DNA of 5,225 nucleotides from Phycisphaerae bacterium (GTDB lineage: Bacteria; Planctomycetota; Phycisphaerae; UBA1845; Fen-1342). A program made the position numbers and the translations under genes. Below, one piece after another: positions 5,200 through 5,225 of this stretch. Positions within the stretch are counted from its first letter, which is position 1. Each line of letters opens with the position of its first letter. The stretch covers positions 1 through 5,225 of the forward strand of contig JAFGRR010000226.1 of the NCBI GenBank assembly GCA_016935035.1, read 5' to 3'. The notes under the pieces were generated by a model, which was given only the letters and a program-made list of their open reading frames with translations, searched no databases and had not been told where the DNA came from.

Positions 5200-5225
5200 A
5201 TGCCAATCGAGCGTGTTTTCAGCCA
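5200..5225 (+). CDS. Possible start of the next gene, cut by the window end
   Basis: ATG at 5200 is preceded by GGGAG (5189-5193) with a six-base gap, a better ribosome binding site than ruvC has. The visible product begins MPIERVFS and then leaves the window. Eight residues are too few to identify it. It could be co-transcribed with ruvCA if the hairpin at 5150-5170 does not stop transcription. An alternative GTG start at 5197 in another frame has poorer spacing. Confidence 0.45.

Noticed and set aside
1..5225. CRISPR array, tRNA, rRNA, insertion sequence or attachment site
   Set aside because: I saw no regularly spaced direct repeats, cloverleaf-like sequence, transposase or recombinase motif, or flanking target-site duplication.

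Overview
This is a GC-rich bacterial window with ordinary chromosomal genes packed on both strands. RuvC and RuvA both carry sequence features that I associate from memory with Planctomycetota: the RuvC stretch YKHPRTAILMGHARG, and in RuvA the LVPRL segment of the pin loop and the LPEIGKRTA helix-hairpin-helix. A planctomycete or close relative is therefore my best guess. It is an inference, not a proven placement. I see no mobile element, CRISPR array, tRNA or rRNA, and no clear sign of horizontal transfer.

Layout. Positions 1-303 (+) are the 3' end of a sugar phosphate isomerase/epimerase (TIM barrel, AP-endonuclease-2 superfamily). It overlaps by ATGA the start of a stand-alone homocysteine S-methyltransferase-domain protein (300-1193, +), so the two look translationally coupled. 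A 194-base convergent spacer (1194-1387) holds no gene but is unusually rich in palindromes, including a plausible + strand terminator and a weaker hairpin serving the minus strand. Positions 1388-3568 (-) encode a large (726 aa) secreted S41/CtpA-type processing protease with a signal peptide, a TPR-like helical N-terminal half, a PDZ domain and an intact Ser/Lys catalytic dyad. A 237-base divergent spacer (3569-3805) has a perfect TATAAT, a leader hairpin and a ribosome binding site for the protease. It also has two small hairpins that share a GACTC-ATTT direct repeat just before ruvC.

Positions 3806-4402 (+) are ruvC and 4399-5019 (+) are ruvA, overlapping by GTGA. Together they supply the Holliday-junction resolvase and the junction-binding subunit of the RuvABC complex; ruvB is not in the window. 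Downstream, 5020-5199 has no recognisable gene but contains a strong 9-bp hairpin at 5150-5170. A new reading frame with a good ribosome binding site appears to begin at 5200 and runs off the end.

The window divides into three functional blocks: a small-molecule/one-carbon pair, an envelope protease, and a recombination-repair operon. I did not find a convincing undescribed system. The most interesting points are the variant DNA-binding hairpins and acidic pin of RuvA, the apparent repeat in the protease N-terminal half, and the palindromic elements in the spacers.
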